The translations under genes were made by a program, and so were the position numbers. The notes beneath the pieces were generated by a model. The model searched no databases, was not told where the DNA came from, and was given only the letters and a program-made list of their open reading frames with translations. Source: Sclerotiophoma versabilis (taxonomy: Eukaryota > Ascomycota > Dothideomycetes > Pleosporales > Didymellaceae). From it: a stretch of DNA of 64,000 nucleotides. Of this stretch, positions 11,546 through 21,704 are shown one piece after another (the first letter of the stretch is position 1; every line of letters starts with the position of its first letter). The stretch lies in contig JAAROD010000094.1 in assembly GCA_012274445.1 (NCBI GenBank), forward strand, positions 124,001 through 188,000, in the 5' to 3' direction.

Positions 11546-12435
11546 ATGGGCTTCCTTGACAGTATCGTTGACAAATTCACGGGCGACAGCCAGCATGGCG
11601 GCCAACAACAGCACAGCCAGCAACAAGGTCCCCCGCCGGTCTCCCCGCCGTGGTACGCCGAGTGGAATCCCCGCGATAACAGGTGGCTCTTCGTAAACCA
11701 GCAGACCGGCGAACGCACGTTCCAGTATCCCGGTCCGGATAACCAGAGTCAAGGAGGTTACGGGCAGCAACGAGGTTATGAACCACAGGGTGGGTATGGA
11801 CAACAAGGCTACGGCCAGCAGCAAGGCTACGGCCAGCAGCAAGGCTATGGTCAACAACAAGGCTACGGCCAACCACAGGGTTATGGTCAGCAGGGTGGCT
11901 ATGGTGGCGGTTATCCTCCGCAGGCGCAACAGCAGAAGCAGGGCGGCAACGCCTGGAAGTACGCTGCTGGCGGAGCCGCCGGTCTCGTTGGTGGTGCGCT
12001 GTTGATGCATGAGGCTGAGAACATCAGTATGTCGTCCCAGAATGTCCAACGCTGCAGTCTACTGACAAGTCTATAGAGGAAGATTGGGATGAGGACAAGA
12101 ACCGTGCGGAGCAGCACGTGAACAACTTCGGCAATAACATCGAGAACGCCCCCGAGAACGCTGCCAACTGGACAGGGCAACAAGTAGGCAACGTCGAGAA
12201 CTTCGGCGATCGCGTTGAGAACAAGTGGGACAACACTGTCAACGATGTCGAAGACTTCCCTGAAGACGCAGCAAGGTGGACTGGTGAGAAGGTTCAGGCA
12301 GTTGAAGACATCCCACAAGATATCGAGAACAAGTGGGACAACGCTGTGGACGATGTTGAGGGCTTTGGGAGTCGTATGGACAACGCATATGATGAGGGGA
12401 GAGATGAGCGGAGGTATGATGATGGTGACTACTAA
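11546..12435 (+). CDS. WW-domain protein with prion-like Q/G/Y repeats
   Basis: Two exons, 11546-12026 and 12077-12435, encode about 279 residues. The order is: short N-terminus; a WW domain at about residues 34-62, where the second signature Trp is Phe (TFQYP) while the closing Pro is kept; a Gln/Gly/Tyr-rich prion-like stretch at about 68-125 built on QQQGYG; a Gly/Ala-rich possible membrane-inserting segment at about 138-153 (AAGGAAGLVGGALL); and an acidic C-terminus with two related units of roughly 40 residues, each carrying WTG and ENKWDN. WW domains bind proline-rich ligands; Q/G/Y tracts in other proteins drive condensate formation. The C-terminal repeats look amphipathic, like LEA or apolipoprotein helices, which is inference. 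No signal peptide is visible. I recognise no characterised orthologue. Confidence 0.85.
11807..11900 (+). repeat. 18-bp coding tandem repeat (QQQGYG)
   Basis: Four to five units of an 18-base repeat encoding GYGQQQ-type hexapeptides, with synonymous changes between units (CAGCAG against CAACAA). Because the repeat is purine/pyrimidine-biased, it creates a long stop-free leucine-rich frame on the opposite strand that is not a gene. Confidence 0.85.
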
Positions 12436-13694
12436 AAGATCAAGCTAATAGATCGAACCGAGTACCATCTGCGGGAATGAGCAGCATGTTTGCCGTATGC
12501 CCTCCTTTTTCTGTCAGTGTATGTTGGTACTGTTTTGCTTTTTGGGATGCCCCTTCCACTGTCATGCCACGTGCTCAGTGTATCCGCACTTCTCTCTGTA
12601 TTGGACATACAAACAAATTGTGTAGGTGTTCGCCTTTTCTCTTCAACTCACATTTGCTTCTTTCACTTCTGCAGCGTGCTTGCTTGCGCATACAGCATCT
12701 TCTTTTCTTTCTCAAATGCAACGTCGCCGCGCTCTCGTAACACAAGGCCGCTATTGCTATCACCCGTCTCAATCGCAACGCTTTACGCCGCTTAAGAAGC
12801 GACAGCGATGTTTTTCCTCAACCATTAATCCGGGATTTAGTAGAAGCTCCTCGCTATGCGAGAAATCCTGACCGACCCAAACGAGGCTTACTGCGACCAA
12901 CGCCGCTCCTTCTGTTGAGACCAGTATGATGACCATCACAGAGGTGTAAGGATGCTGCCATGGGACCGCATCTTTGGCACCGACTGCCTCCAGGCTATCG
13001 TCGAGTCGCCCAACGGCTATATGGGTTACTCGGACACGCCACAATACAAATTCAATTATACTCCGACAGAATAAGTAACTCCTAAGACAAGATGTCGCTA
13101 ATGCAGCAACTTGCTACGCAACTCTTGAGCAACGTGTTCTGGTTCATCTGCCTCAAACAGAACCTATTCTGTCAAGCATCGATCATCATTGAAGTGATAC
13201 ACAAACCTTCAGGAACGCAAACCCGAACTCAACTTTTGACGCCTCAGTCCATCCAGATGGCTAGGATGCCTGTTTCTATGATCTTGATCGCACATTGTAC
13301 CGGTTTTGACGGAGGATGCACCAAAAAATAGGACCCTGGAATCCCTTTCTTGATATTGATTGCATTGCCTAATTTTACTTATGTTCTAGAAGCCTAGACC
13401 CTGTGGCATGTCTGCAACTAGCAGGATCTACTGTTGTTGTTGAACGCTGCGTATGGTAAGATTCTGGCGCTAGGTCTTATCCTGTTTGCAGTTGTAGCGT
13501 CTTCAATCACATATGTCGACAAGAATGGGAAATCGTGGAGTTATGCCACTATATTTGTGAACCAACCCTTCCTCTGGCAAAGGATAATGATAGCACAAAT
13601 TATAAGCCGAACTTCGGCAATCATTTTAGGATCTGGAGTTGCACTAACGACGAACGAGGGTGCACACAACGTTCCGGCGTATCTTTTTTGGTTA
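12436..13694. other. Intergenic with a possible membrane-protein relic
   Basis: No intact gene. A plus-strand frame from 13434 to about 13700 encodes two hydrophobic segments (ILALGLILFAVVASS and a later QIISRTSAIILGSG) and then runs into unrelated sequence at the 3' end of the opposing gene. It could be the remains of a multi-helix membrane protein, but I cannot name the family. Confidence 0.35.
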
Positions 13695-14060
13695 TTATTT
13701 ATTTATGGCTTTCCCTTTACATCCCCCCTCTCTTTTCTTTTTCCTCTTCTGTTCCTTCGCTGCATCCCGGACTGCCTCCAGCCTCTTGGCTTCTTGTCTC
13801 GCTTGCGAGCCTTTGAAGTACAAGTAGACCTGTTTTAGGGCGTAAAACGCGAACATCACTGCAGCTTCGGCTTTGAGCTTGATATGAACTTGCTGTACAT
13901 ATGAGAAACTGAAGGGAATGGCTGAGACCACCGCTGCATAAACATTACTGCGCAACGAGAAGGGCGCAAAGGCTGGCGTATTGAGCGCAGCTGTCGAATT
14001 ATGTGGTTCGAGGACCATGGTCGATGACGTGCTTATCGCAGAAGAACTCAGTAGATACAT
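13695..14060 (-). CDS. Small hypothetical protein, possible membrane association
   Basis: Intact 121-residue frame with its own ATG. The N-terminus is Ser/Thr-rich. The middle (about residues 40-85) is moderately hydrophobic and helical, with VYAAVVSAIPFSFSYV and AVMFAFYALKQVYLYF. The C-terminus is strongly basic (KEQKRKKKREGG). The hydrophobic-then-basic order would suit a small peripheral or membrane-anchored protein. No family was recognised, and it overlaps a hydrophobic plus-strand frame tail to tail, so it could be spurious. Confidence 0.42.
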   Translation of the reverse strand: MYLLSSSAISTSSTMVLEPHNSTAALNTPAFAPFSLRSNVYAAVVSAIPFSFSYVQQVHIKLKAEAAVMFAFYALKQVYLYFKGSQARQEAKRLEAVRDAAKEQKRKKKREGGCKGKAINK

Positions 14061-14672
14061 CTAGTAAGTCCAGTGTCGTAGGTACTGTGTAGGCTACTTG
14101 TAGTAACTATTAAAAAGTCACCTTCTCACGGTGAACTTCCCGTCACCAAAGCGAAGGCGATGCGTAACGCGTGTGTAGTTGTTGCTGCAAGACATGACGG
14201 ACATCTCTCACGACTCATGTAGATATACATCATCATCACTTAACGTCGTGAATGAGTCGTGGTTGTGCGTAAGCCATGGACTGCTCCTCTAGTACATCAT
14301 TGTATGACGCGCTTTTCGGTCCGATGTTGAATGACGTCTAGCATTCAGCTAAAATAATATTCTGTGAAATTCGTCCTTTCGCCGGCAACCATGTTCAGAT
14401 ATCCTTTACCTATGGCCACGATGTTTCCGAAGAAGCACTGCTTGAGCGCCAGAGGATAACGCCAAGAACCTCCAATTTCGACCCCTCTTCATCAATTACG
14501 TGCGACTTCAGCACAACCCGACTTTACCCAAGCTGTGTCATCACCATCTACGTTTCGTCTGATCGGTGGCCATATCCTTGCTGCTCTAAAAGACGAGAAT
14601 ACTCTATCTAGAATCCCCGATTTACGAGCATGCAACTTGCGTACATAGATCGACACCACTACAGAACTAAAG
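14061..14672. other. Intergenic upstream of the Smr gene
   Basis: No gene seen. It contains the divergent promoters of the small minus-strand frame and of the CUE/Smr gene. Confidence 0.5.
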
Positions 14673-16356
14673 ATGGATGAACACCTGCACATTCTTGAGG
14701 TATGCGCGCGCGGCTATGGTCGCACAGCATCGCTGACATGGTCTCACAACATCGCTAACAAGGTCGCAGCAAGAATATTGCCCACCAATAGATCCTGCCC
14801 TTGTTGCTGCATTCTATAGCGACTTTGCAGATGCGCCTAATGCGTTGGAACAGACTAGGGAGCTGCTCGACACAATCAAAGCCTCGGCGACTGTAGAACA
14901 GCTTACCGAGTTCGATGCCTCTGCCAGCAGCGGCGGGCCCGCACGCGACAGCCCCGGCAAGCACAGCTCAGATGTCGACTCGAACGCAGATACATGGGCA
15001 ACGCGCACGACCCTGACCGACGCGACACACCTTTCGAACGATCTCTCGGCGCTCAGCGTGGACGGTCGGTCAGCAGAAGGCTCCGAGCAGCAATGGAATG
15101 GAAGCTACTACAAGGACACTGAGCAGCTTGACACAAAGACGAAGGAGCAGCTGCTGGCAGAAACATTCCCGAGCTTGCGCCCAGACCTGGTAGCGTACAC
15201 GTTGAAGAAGTGTAACGACGACTTCAGCAAGGCCACGGACGAGCTGCTAAATCACGCCTACTTCGAGGATGCAAGAACTAGTCCTAGCGAGGAGGCGGCG
15301 CCAGTTGCTAAGGGTATAGACGCCTTCTTTGACGATCACCATGTACCCCAGAAGAGCAAGAAGGGCAAGGGCAAGAAGAAACAGAAGGTCTCACTGTACG
15401 ATGTGAGCTCGGCCAACTCTTCTGGGATGGATCTTTCAGGCACTGCATCACCCAATCGCTGGCAGAACAGTAGCCGTGACGTGGAGTTCATCACCGCACG
15501 TACGAAGCATTCAGCAAAAGTTGTCTCTTCCCTATACCACGAGAGGAGTGCGTCGCTGTCAGCCACCATCCTGGCCTTTGTGAACAAAGATATGAAGGCG
15601 CATGAAGGGCAAGAGCCTGAAGCCGGCATCGTGCAGGATGCAATGATTCTAAATGAGGATTTCCCTTCGATCGGTCTGAATCAGGCTGTCGCGCTCATGC
15701 GCTTAGCGGACGGCTCACCGGACAAGGCGCGCGACATGGCGAAGGCCCTGACCGAGCAGCCTGCGAGTGAGACTGGTGGCAAAGGTGGTATCAAGCTTGA
15801 CTTAAGGTACGCGCCTGTCAAACTTGATGATAGCGAACCTCAAGTCAGCAAGCTTCCGGACCTACCTTCGTCCATTCGACCACATACTACAGCATCGGTG
15901 GCCTCACAACGCAACGATGCATTCCAGAAAGCAGCGGCGGCTCATCGTAGAGGCGGATATATGAAGGCAGCTGCAGGATACTATGCACAAGAAGGCAGGA
16001 ATTACAATGCAAGCGTAAAGGTTATGAGCCAGGCTGATGCAGACGCCCTCGTTGCACAGCAATCATCCTCTACAATATTAGATCTCCATGGTGTAACCGT
16101 GGCAGATGCAACAAGAATCGCCAGACACAGGACACAAGTGTGGTGGAACTCACTTGGCGAACAGCGGATAGCTGAGTACGGAGGCGCCCGTGGAGGAGTC
16201 GGCAGCTATAGAATTGTTGTTGGCTTGGGCAGACACAGCGCTGATGGCAGAGGCAAACTTGGACCTGCAGTCGTGAAGGCACTCGTCAAAGAAGGCTGGA
16301 AAGTTGAAGTCGGCTCTGGCGAGCTGCTGGTCACCGGTCTGAACAGGCGAAAATAG
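14673..16356 (+). CDS. CUE/DUF1771/Smr-domain protein, Cue2-like
   Basis: Probable ribosome-associated endonuclease of mRNA surveillance, related to yeast Cue2, which cleaves mRNA at collided ribosomes in no-go decay. Exon 1 (14673-14699) is only nine codons; exon 2 is 14770-16356; total about 537 residues. Visible parts: an N-terminal segment with CPPIDPALVAAFYSDF; a CUE-type ubiquitin-binding helix set at about 137-175 (ETFPSLRPDLVAYTLKKC); a Lys-rich linker; a DUF1771 helix at about 390-433; then an Smr domain with LDLHG at about 445 and GLGRHS at about 493-498. The Asp and His of LDLHG correspond to residues needed for Cue2 cleavage. Without the short first exon no ATG would precede the conserved N-terminal segment. 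Function is assigned by domain architecture. Confidence 0.88.
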
Positions 16357-17623
16357 ATGAGGGGATGTTGGCTTGGATACTGTGCTTATGGTGGTGAATG
16401 TGAAGATACCCAGCTCGAGATAGATATACGACTGCATATACCGGCGCAATGCAGCGCAGAGCGTATGAAAAACCAATGAATAACCACATCGTGATGTCAA
16501 CTTGATCGCAGCCTTGTTCCCCAGACAGCAAGTGCGGCTCCGCCTGAGGATCCATCCGTTTCAGACTCTCTCACACTAGCGTTGCCGCTAACGATGAACC
16601 TTCTTCCAACATCCAGCACACCCTTCCAACCTACCATCACCTCACGTTAGCCAGACCAAGGCCAGAACGTACGACAGCACGTCAGAAGAAGTGTCTCACA
16701 CAGCATGTAGCAGTTTTGTTCGCTACCGTAGAATATGTGGGTTTCGAAACCGAAACGCGCGGTTTCCGCTCGGAGATCCAGGACGCCGCGCTGTCGTTTC
16801 ATGGGAGTCGCGACACGAGATGCTGCACTAGAGTCGTGAGTTTGTGAGATTGATATTTGGATCTGGTAGGATTGACGGTGTATGATGAGATGTGGCTGAA
16901 GAGATGGCATCATGAGCTTGACAATGGTACAGTACATCTGAATGACACCGGTGACTGCGTGCATGTAAGGGAGAGATTCGAATGGACTCTTGCGCGGGAT
17001 CGACACACGCTCAACATTAATGTTGCTACTCACAGCCGTCAGGTGAGAAGAGCATTCTCACCAAAAGACGACATCCTTACCATGCTTATTGAAGAACGAA
17101 CTTATCAAGCCTGTACCATGCTACGTCATGCAATCGGATACTCACCTGTGCTGAGCCACACTGACAAGCAAACAAGCATTCGCTTCCTTGTAGAAAAATG
17201 GACCCAGGCCCACCACCATCGTTTGACGATCTTCAACAGCATGGTTACAGACTAGACAATCCGCAACCTGCTCCGCACCAGCAGCCTGCCTCAGGGAATC
17301 TGGATCTGCACGTTTTCCAGCACGCATTGCTGCAGCCACGCAATTGGGTTGCTGCTCATCGACTGATGCTCGAGAATGCGTCAACAAGCTGAGACCGGAC
17401 GGCTGCCCCGTCTCCGTCCTAACCCATGGAGGTTGATATATATGGCAGTAAGGTCCCAAGGTAGGATTTTCTCTCCAGTTCGATACTCGATCAGTCCTTT
17501 TCCAAAGATAACAACTTTGGTCCATTCCCTTTATTCTATTTATCGCTGCTAGTCGGCTTTTTATTCTTTCTTCATACCTTACTGCAGCGCAGTAATTTTA
17601 TACTCTTATCCCAATCAGTCAAT
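16357..17623. other. Intergenic, promoter of the secreted repeat-protein gene
   Basis: Overlapping short frames on both strands (16647-17033 minus, 17142-17525 minus, and 17198-17392 plus, the last with an ATG) have no recognisable features. A TATA-like element lies at 17435-17445 and a T/C-rich leader follows. Confidence 0.4.
17435..17445 (+). promoter_or_regulatory. TATA-like element of the secreted repeat-protein gene
   Basis: GATATATATGG about 180 bases upstream of the ATG at 17624, followed by pyrimidine-rich sequence. Position and content fit a core promoter of a strongly expressed secreted protein, but no transcript start is known. Confidence 0.4.
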
Positions 17624-19592
17624 ATGAAGTTCGAAACTTCCCTTGTCCTTGCCACTTTGGCTGCTTCCGCTGTCGCCGCACCGGCACAGCTTCATTCTGC
17701 TAAGAGATGGGTCGTAAGTATTTCGATCTTTACTTGACTTCTACACAGGCTGACATTCATCAGCAAACCGATGGCACTCCGAAGATGCCCGCCCACTTTG
17801 TCGCTTCCGTGCGCAAGCTGGCGAACGACAAGATGAAGAATAAGCGCCAGCTTGATCAGGTAAGGCTTCGGTATCCCTTTTCTCGGATAAATGCTAATCT
17901 TGACTCAAGCTTCTCGCAGGCTTGACCGGTGGAGCCGGAGGTGCAGGAGGCGCTGCCGGCGGACTCACCGACCTTCTTGGTGGAGCTGCTGGCGGCGCTG
18001 GTGGAGCTGGTGGTGCCGGTGGCCTTGCTGCGCTCCTAGGCGGTGCTGGTGATGCTGGTGGTGCTGCCGCCGGAGGCAATGCTGCCGGTGCCGCTGCAGG
18101 CGGCAAAGCATCTGGAGCCAAGGGAGCTACAGGCGCAACTGGTGCTACAGGTGCAGGCGTTACTGTAAGCGACGATTCACTTCAACCCTATCGATGCTAT
18201 CGACTAACTTCTGTAGGGCGATAACAACTCTACCTCCACCACTACAGGTGCAGGCGCTGGCACAGCAGGTACCGGAAACTCTCGAACGGGTGCCGGTACT
18301 ACAGGCAATACAGGCAATTCAGCTGCGACTCAATCCCAGCAAGGAAATGGCGTAGCCAGCGGCGCAACAGGCAATGGTCAGAGTATGTTTGTCTTCGTCT
18401 TATAGCGAAGTCACACTAACGAACAACAGCCGGAACCACTGGTACTTCAGGAAACACTGGATCTCAAGGCACAGGTGCTACAGGTGTCACGGGTGCTACA
18501 GGTACTACAGGTACGGGCACTCAACGTGGCTCAGGCAGTAAGCTCTTACGCTCGACTTTCGTCACAGCGGTCGCTGATATCGTCTAGCTGCTGGTACGGC
18601 AGGTACTACGGGACAGGGACAGACAGGTACTACTGGTACCACTGGAAATACAAGCACTGGCTCCAGTATGTTCATCTCTTAGAAATTATTTACGTACGCT
18701 AACATCTCACAGCCACCGGCACTGCAGGTACCACTGGCCAGGGACAGACTGGATCCACCACTCAGCAAGGAACCGGTTCCACTACTGGCTCCACTACTGG
18801 TTAGTAATCTTCCATTTAACGCCCCTAAGATCATGCGCTGACGTAGGCACAGGCACAGGTATCAACTCGCAGACCGGCACCAACTCGCAGACCGGCACCA
18901 ACTCGCAGACCGGCACCAACTCGCAGACCGGCACCAACTCGCAGACTGGTACCAACTCGCAGACTGGTACCAACTCCCAAACTGGCACAGGTGCTACAAC
19001 TGGAACCAACTCACAAACCGGCACTGGCGCAACAGGTGTCAACTCGCAGTCTGGCACAGGCGCTACAACTGGCACTGGAGCGACAGGTTCCAACTCGCAG
19101 ACTGGCTCTACAGGTACCAACTCTCAAACTGGTACTGGCGCTACAACCGGCACCAACTCGCAGACCGGCACTGGCGCAACAGGTGTCAACTCGCAGACTG
19201 GCACAGGCGCTACAACTGGCACTGGAGCGACAGGTTCCAACTCGCGAACCGGCACTGGCGCGACAGGTTCCAACTCGCAGACTGGCACTGGCGCCACAAC
19301 TGGAACAGGCGCTACAACCGGCACTGGAGCGACAGGTTCCAACTCGCGCACCGGCACTGGAGCTACGACCGGCACAGGAGCCACAGGTTCCAACTCCCAG
19401 ACCGGCTCTACAGGAACAGGCGCAACCACAGGCACAGGCGCCACTACAGGAACTGGTGCTGGCGCAGCTACTGGTGCAGGCGCATCCACCGGTTCCGGAG
19501 CTTCTGGTGCATCCACTGGCGGAAAGCAGGGAGGACAGTCTTCCTCCGGTGCTGCTGACTCCGCTCTCGCCGACTCTCAGGAGGAGGACTGA
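17624..19592 (+). CDS. Secreted Gly/Thr-rich tandem-repeat protein
   Basis: Eight exons join in frame to about 541 residues: 17624-17713, 17764-17859, 17910-18164, 18217-18382, 18430-18537, 18588-18665, 18713-18799 and 18847-19592. The N-terminus MKFETSLVLATLAASAVAAP is a clear signal peptide. Dibasic KR sites follow in AKRW and NKRQ, likely Kex2 cuts. The mature chain is low complexity: a Gly/Ala-rich block (about residues 65-130), then Gly/Thr/Gln repeats, and finally many NSQTGT hexapeptides. The last residues are acidic (SQEED), with no GPI signal. It is probably an extracellular, wall or matrix protein, likely O-glycosylated on its Thr and Ser. The four introns at exons 4/5 to 7/8 are all phase 1. 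I recognise no named family. Confidence 0.85.
18860..19400 (+). repeat. 18-bp coding minisatellite (NSQTGT repeats)
   Basis: Tandem units of an 18-base motif encoding Asn-Ser-Gln-Thr-Gly-Thr. The first six or seven are nearly identical (18863 to about 18990); later units are interrupted by GATTGTGA-type blocks. Near-identity of the first units suggests recent expansion. The array also makes long stop-free frames on the minus strand (18794-19120 and 19124-19516) that are artefacts. Confidence 0.9.
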
Positions 19593-20393
19593 ATAGCTCG
19601 CATAAGGCTCAGAAAGGCATGCAGGATTGAGCCTGGGGCATAGTAGAACCTTGCAAAGGTCTTAGAGAGAGTTTAGAACATTGATTAATTGAAGTTGGGA
19701 TCTAGGACCTATTGGGAGATTCTACTGGGATAGAAGATAATGAATTATGTATAGCACACCTAGAATCAACCACATTCGCTTGACATTATTTTTCTTCACG
19801 TGCATAGCTCATACATGTCGTGAATCGTATTCGCCTGTAATCTCCTTGGCGCTCATTCTATAGCAATAAGGAAGTTTGTTTTCTGAGTTGTCCTCCAGTA
19901 GCTTCAAGCCCGCGGCCCACCATGTCGGATGAGCGCACACCACAACGATGTAAGTCCGTGAAATCGAAGTGTACATTCCCTTGTTTAATCCAATACCTAC
20001 TCCTAAACGCTATGCACAAAAAAATGAAGAGGAAAGAAAAAAAAACCAAAAAAAAACACCCTAATTCAACTCTGCACCCACTATGGTTTGTCCGCAATAT
20101 GCGGATCAGGAGTAACGCGCGATTCCGTCTGTACCACGGAGTCCTGCTCCAAACACGTCCGCTAGGAACCATTCCCCGCATACCGTCGTATGTGCGCTCG
20201 CCCAGAAATCCATCAGCTGTCGGCTTCAAACCCTGGCTGCATCTCCAGTCACCCTCGTGCAGTGACCGCACGGCGGTACCCGAGCATACATCTCTCCCTC
20301 CGCATCACCGGTAGGTATCCTTCGGAGCATCGGCGTGGTGCAGCGTCTGGCTCTGATACGCCATCGACTCGTTGTGTACCTACACATGACACG
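19593..20393. other. Intergenic 3' flank of two convergent genes
   Basis: Convergent 3' ends. An A-rich stretch at 20022-20060 is the main feature. No supported gene; a minus frame at 19858-20271 has no protein-like features. Confidence 0.5.
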
Positions 20394-20783
20394 TTAGCCC
20401 ATTCCCAACCCACTCCCGCCATCGATCACGATTCCTGCGCCCGTCGTGTCCCATACTACTCGCTCGTTCTCTTCTCGTCTATCCCGGGTCGAAACACGTA
20501 CCGGCACATACGCTCCCCTCCCCAGCCCATCATCATGCCCCTGTCCCATATCCGCACTCCAAGCGTGCTCCTCGTCGTCCTCGAGCTTCCCATACGTTGC
20601 CCCTTTTTGCCTCTCGAGGCGCGGAATGAAGGTCTTCGACGAGCGCGCGGACCGCTTCTTGAGGAAGATCAGGATGAGGATAATGACGAGGACGAGGACG
20701 ATTGCGCCAGCGATGAAGATAACAACAGCGACGGTGCCGTTGGATTTGTCGTCGTCGTTTCTTCGCTGAATCGCGTTGGCCAT
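20394..20783 (-). CDS. Single-pass membrane protein, hypothetical
   Basis: Intact single-exon frame of 129 residues with an ATG. A short polar N-terminus (MANAIQRRNDDDKSNG) precedes one strong transmembrane helix at about residues 17-41, rich in Val/Ile/Leu. A basic stop-transfer cluster follows (KKRSARSSK), then a hydrophilic C-terminal tail of about 80 residues. No signal peptide is needed; the charge pattern predicts an N-out, C-in orientation. The tail has no catalytic motif. Such small fungal membrane proteins are common and mostly uncharacterised. It is convergent with the secreted repeat-protein gene. Confidence 0.65.
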   Translation of the reverse strand: MANAIQRRNDDDKSNGTVAVVIFIAGAIVLVLVIILILIFLKKRSARSSKTFIPRLERQKGATYGKLEDDEEHAWSADMGQGHDDGLGRGAYVPVRVSTRDRREENERVVWDTTGAGIVIDGGSGLGMG

Positions 20784-21704
20784 TGTGGAAGAGCGGTGGA
20801 TTATGTGGCGGGATGAGGGTTGTTCGGGTTCGATTCGACGTCCAGATCGAGCTGTATTGTCCTGATTCGGCTTGCAGTGTGCGTGTGTGGAAGTCGATGG
20901 CCCGCCTAGGTAGATGGCTTGCGGAAATACACAACGTTGATGTCTTCTTCAATCTTCAATTTGGAAGAGAAAAAGAAAGCGAAGAAAATAAACAGACGAA
21001 TACCAAGGAAGCAACGAGACAGGGCAAGAAATACTCGACGTCAGGGTCCAGGGCGAGACATAGTCTTTAAGGAGCCTCATCTCGTCTGGAGAAGCACGAG
21101 CTTCTTGCTGTGCTGTTCTGTCTCCACAGTATCCAGGCCTAACGCCCCGCGTCCAAGCTCATCCCTTTCTTTGGTCACGGCCGTAGTTTTGTACGTGTCC
21201 TATGGTTGTCTTAGTCAAAGAGCTTGAGCATTAAGCCGCTTCCTGAATGTATGGAAGATATGTCTTTAATGCAAGATCGACAAAGTACGTTGACGTTCTG
21301 GTGCATGAACCTATGCAGGATGTAGCGGTCTGGAAGCATAGACCCTTGCCTGAGATTAGGCTGGCGATCGCGAAGCTGGTCTCCACTTTGGTTTCCACCG
21401 GTAACGGCCCGAGGCAGAGCATGCTAGGGTCAAGGAAATGTCGTTCAGAATTCCGCAACATAGCTCAACATGAAGTCGGTCATTGGATGATATCAATATT
21501 CTGCAGTTGTACGTCCGAACTATAAGCTACGGACCTCAGCATCGCTGGTGAGGAAAGACGCCTTTAACTACCCACAATGCATGATCCCATATGTCTTCCT
21601 TGTGATGTCGTAAGGCCGTTACCATGCACCCTGAAATGCCCAAAGAAACATTGCTAACGAATTCTGCAACTTTTGCACTCTAACAAGCACGTACAATGAG
21701 TTGT
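20784..21704. other. Intergenic, ufd4 3' flank and promoter of the membrane protein
   Basis: No gene supported. It holds the upstream region of the 20394-20783 gene and the 3' flank of the HECT ligase gene. Confidence 0.5.

Noticed and set aside
11522..12049. 175-residue leucine-rich minus-strand frame
   Set aside because: It is the complement of the QQQGYG repeat in the WW-domain gene; apparent membrane helices are a by-product of the repeat.
18794..19516. Two long minus-strand frames rich in APVPV/CELEPV
   Set aside because: They mirror the NSQTGT coding repeat on the plus strand, which has signal peptide, introns and stop; the antisense frames have none.
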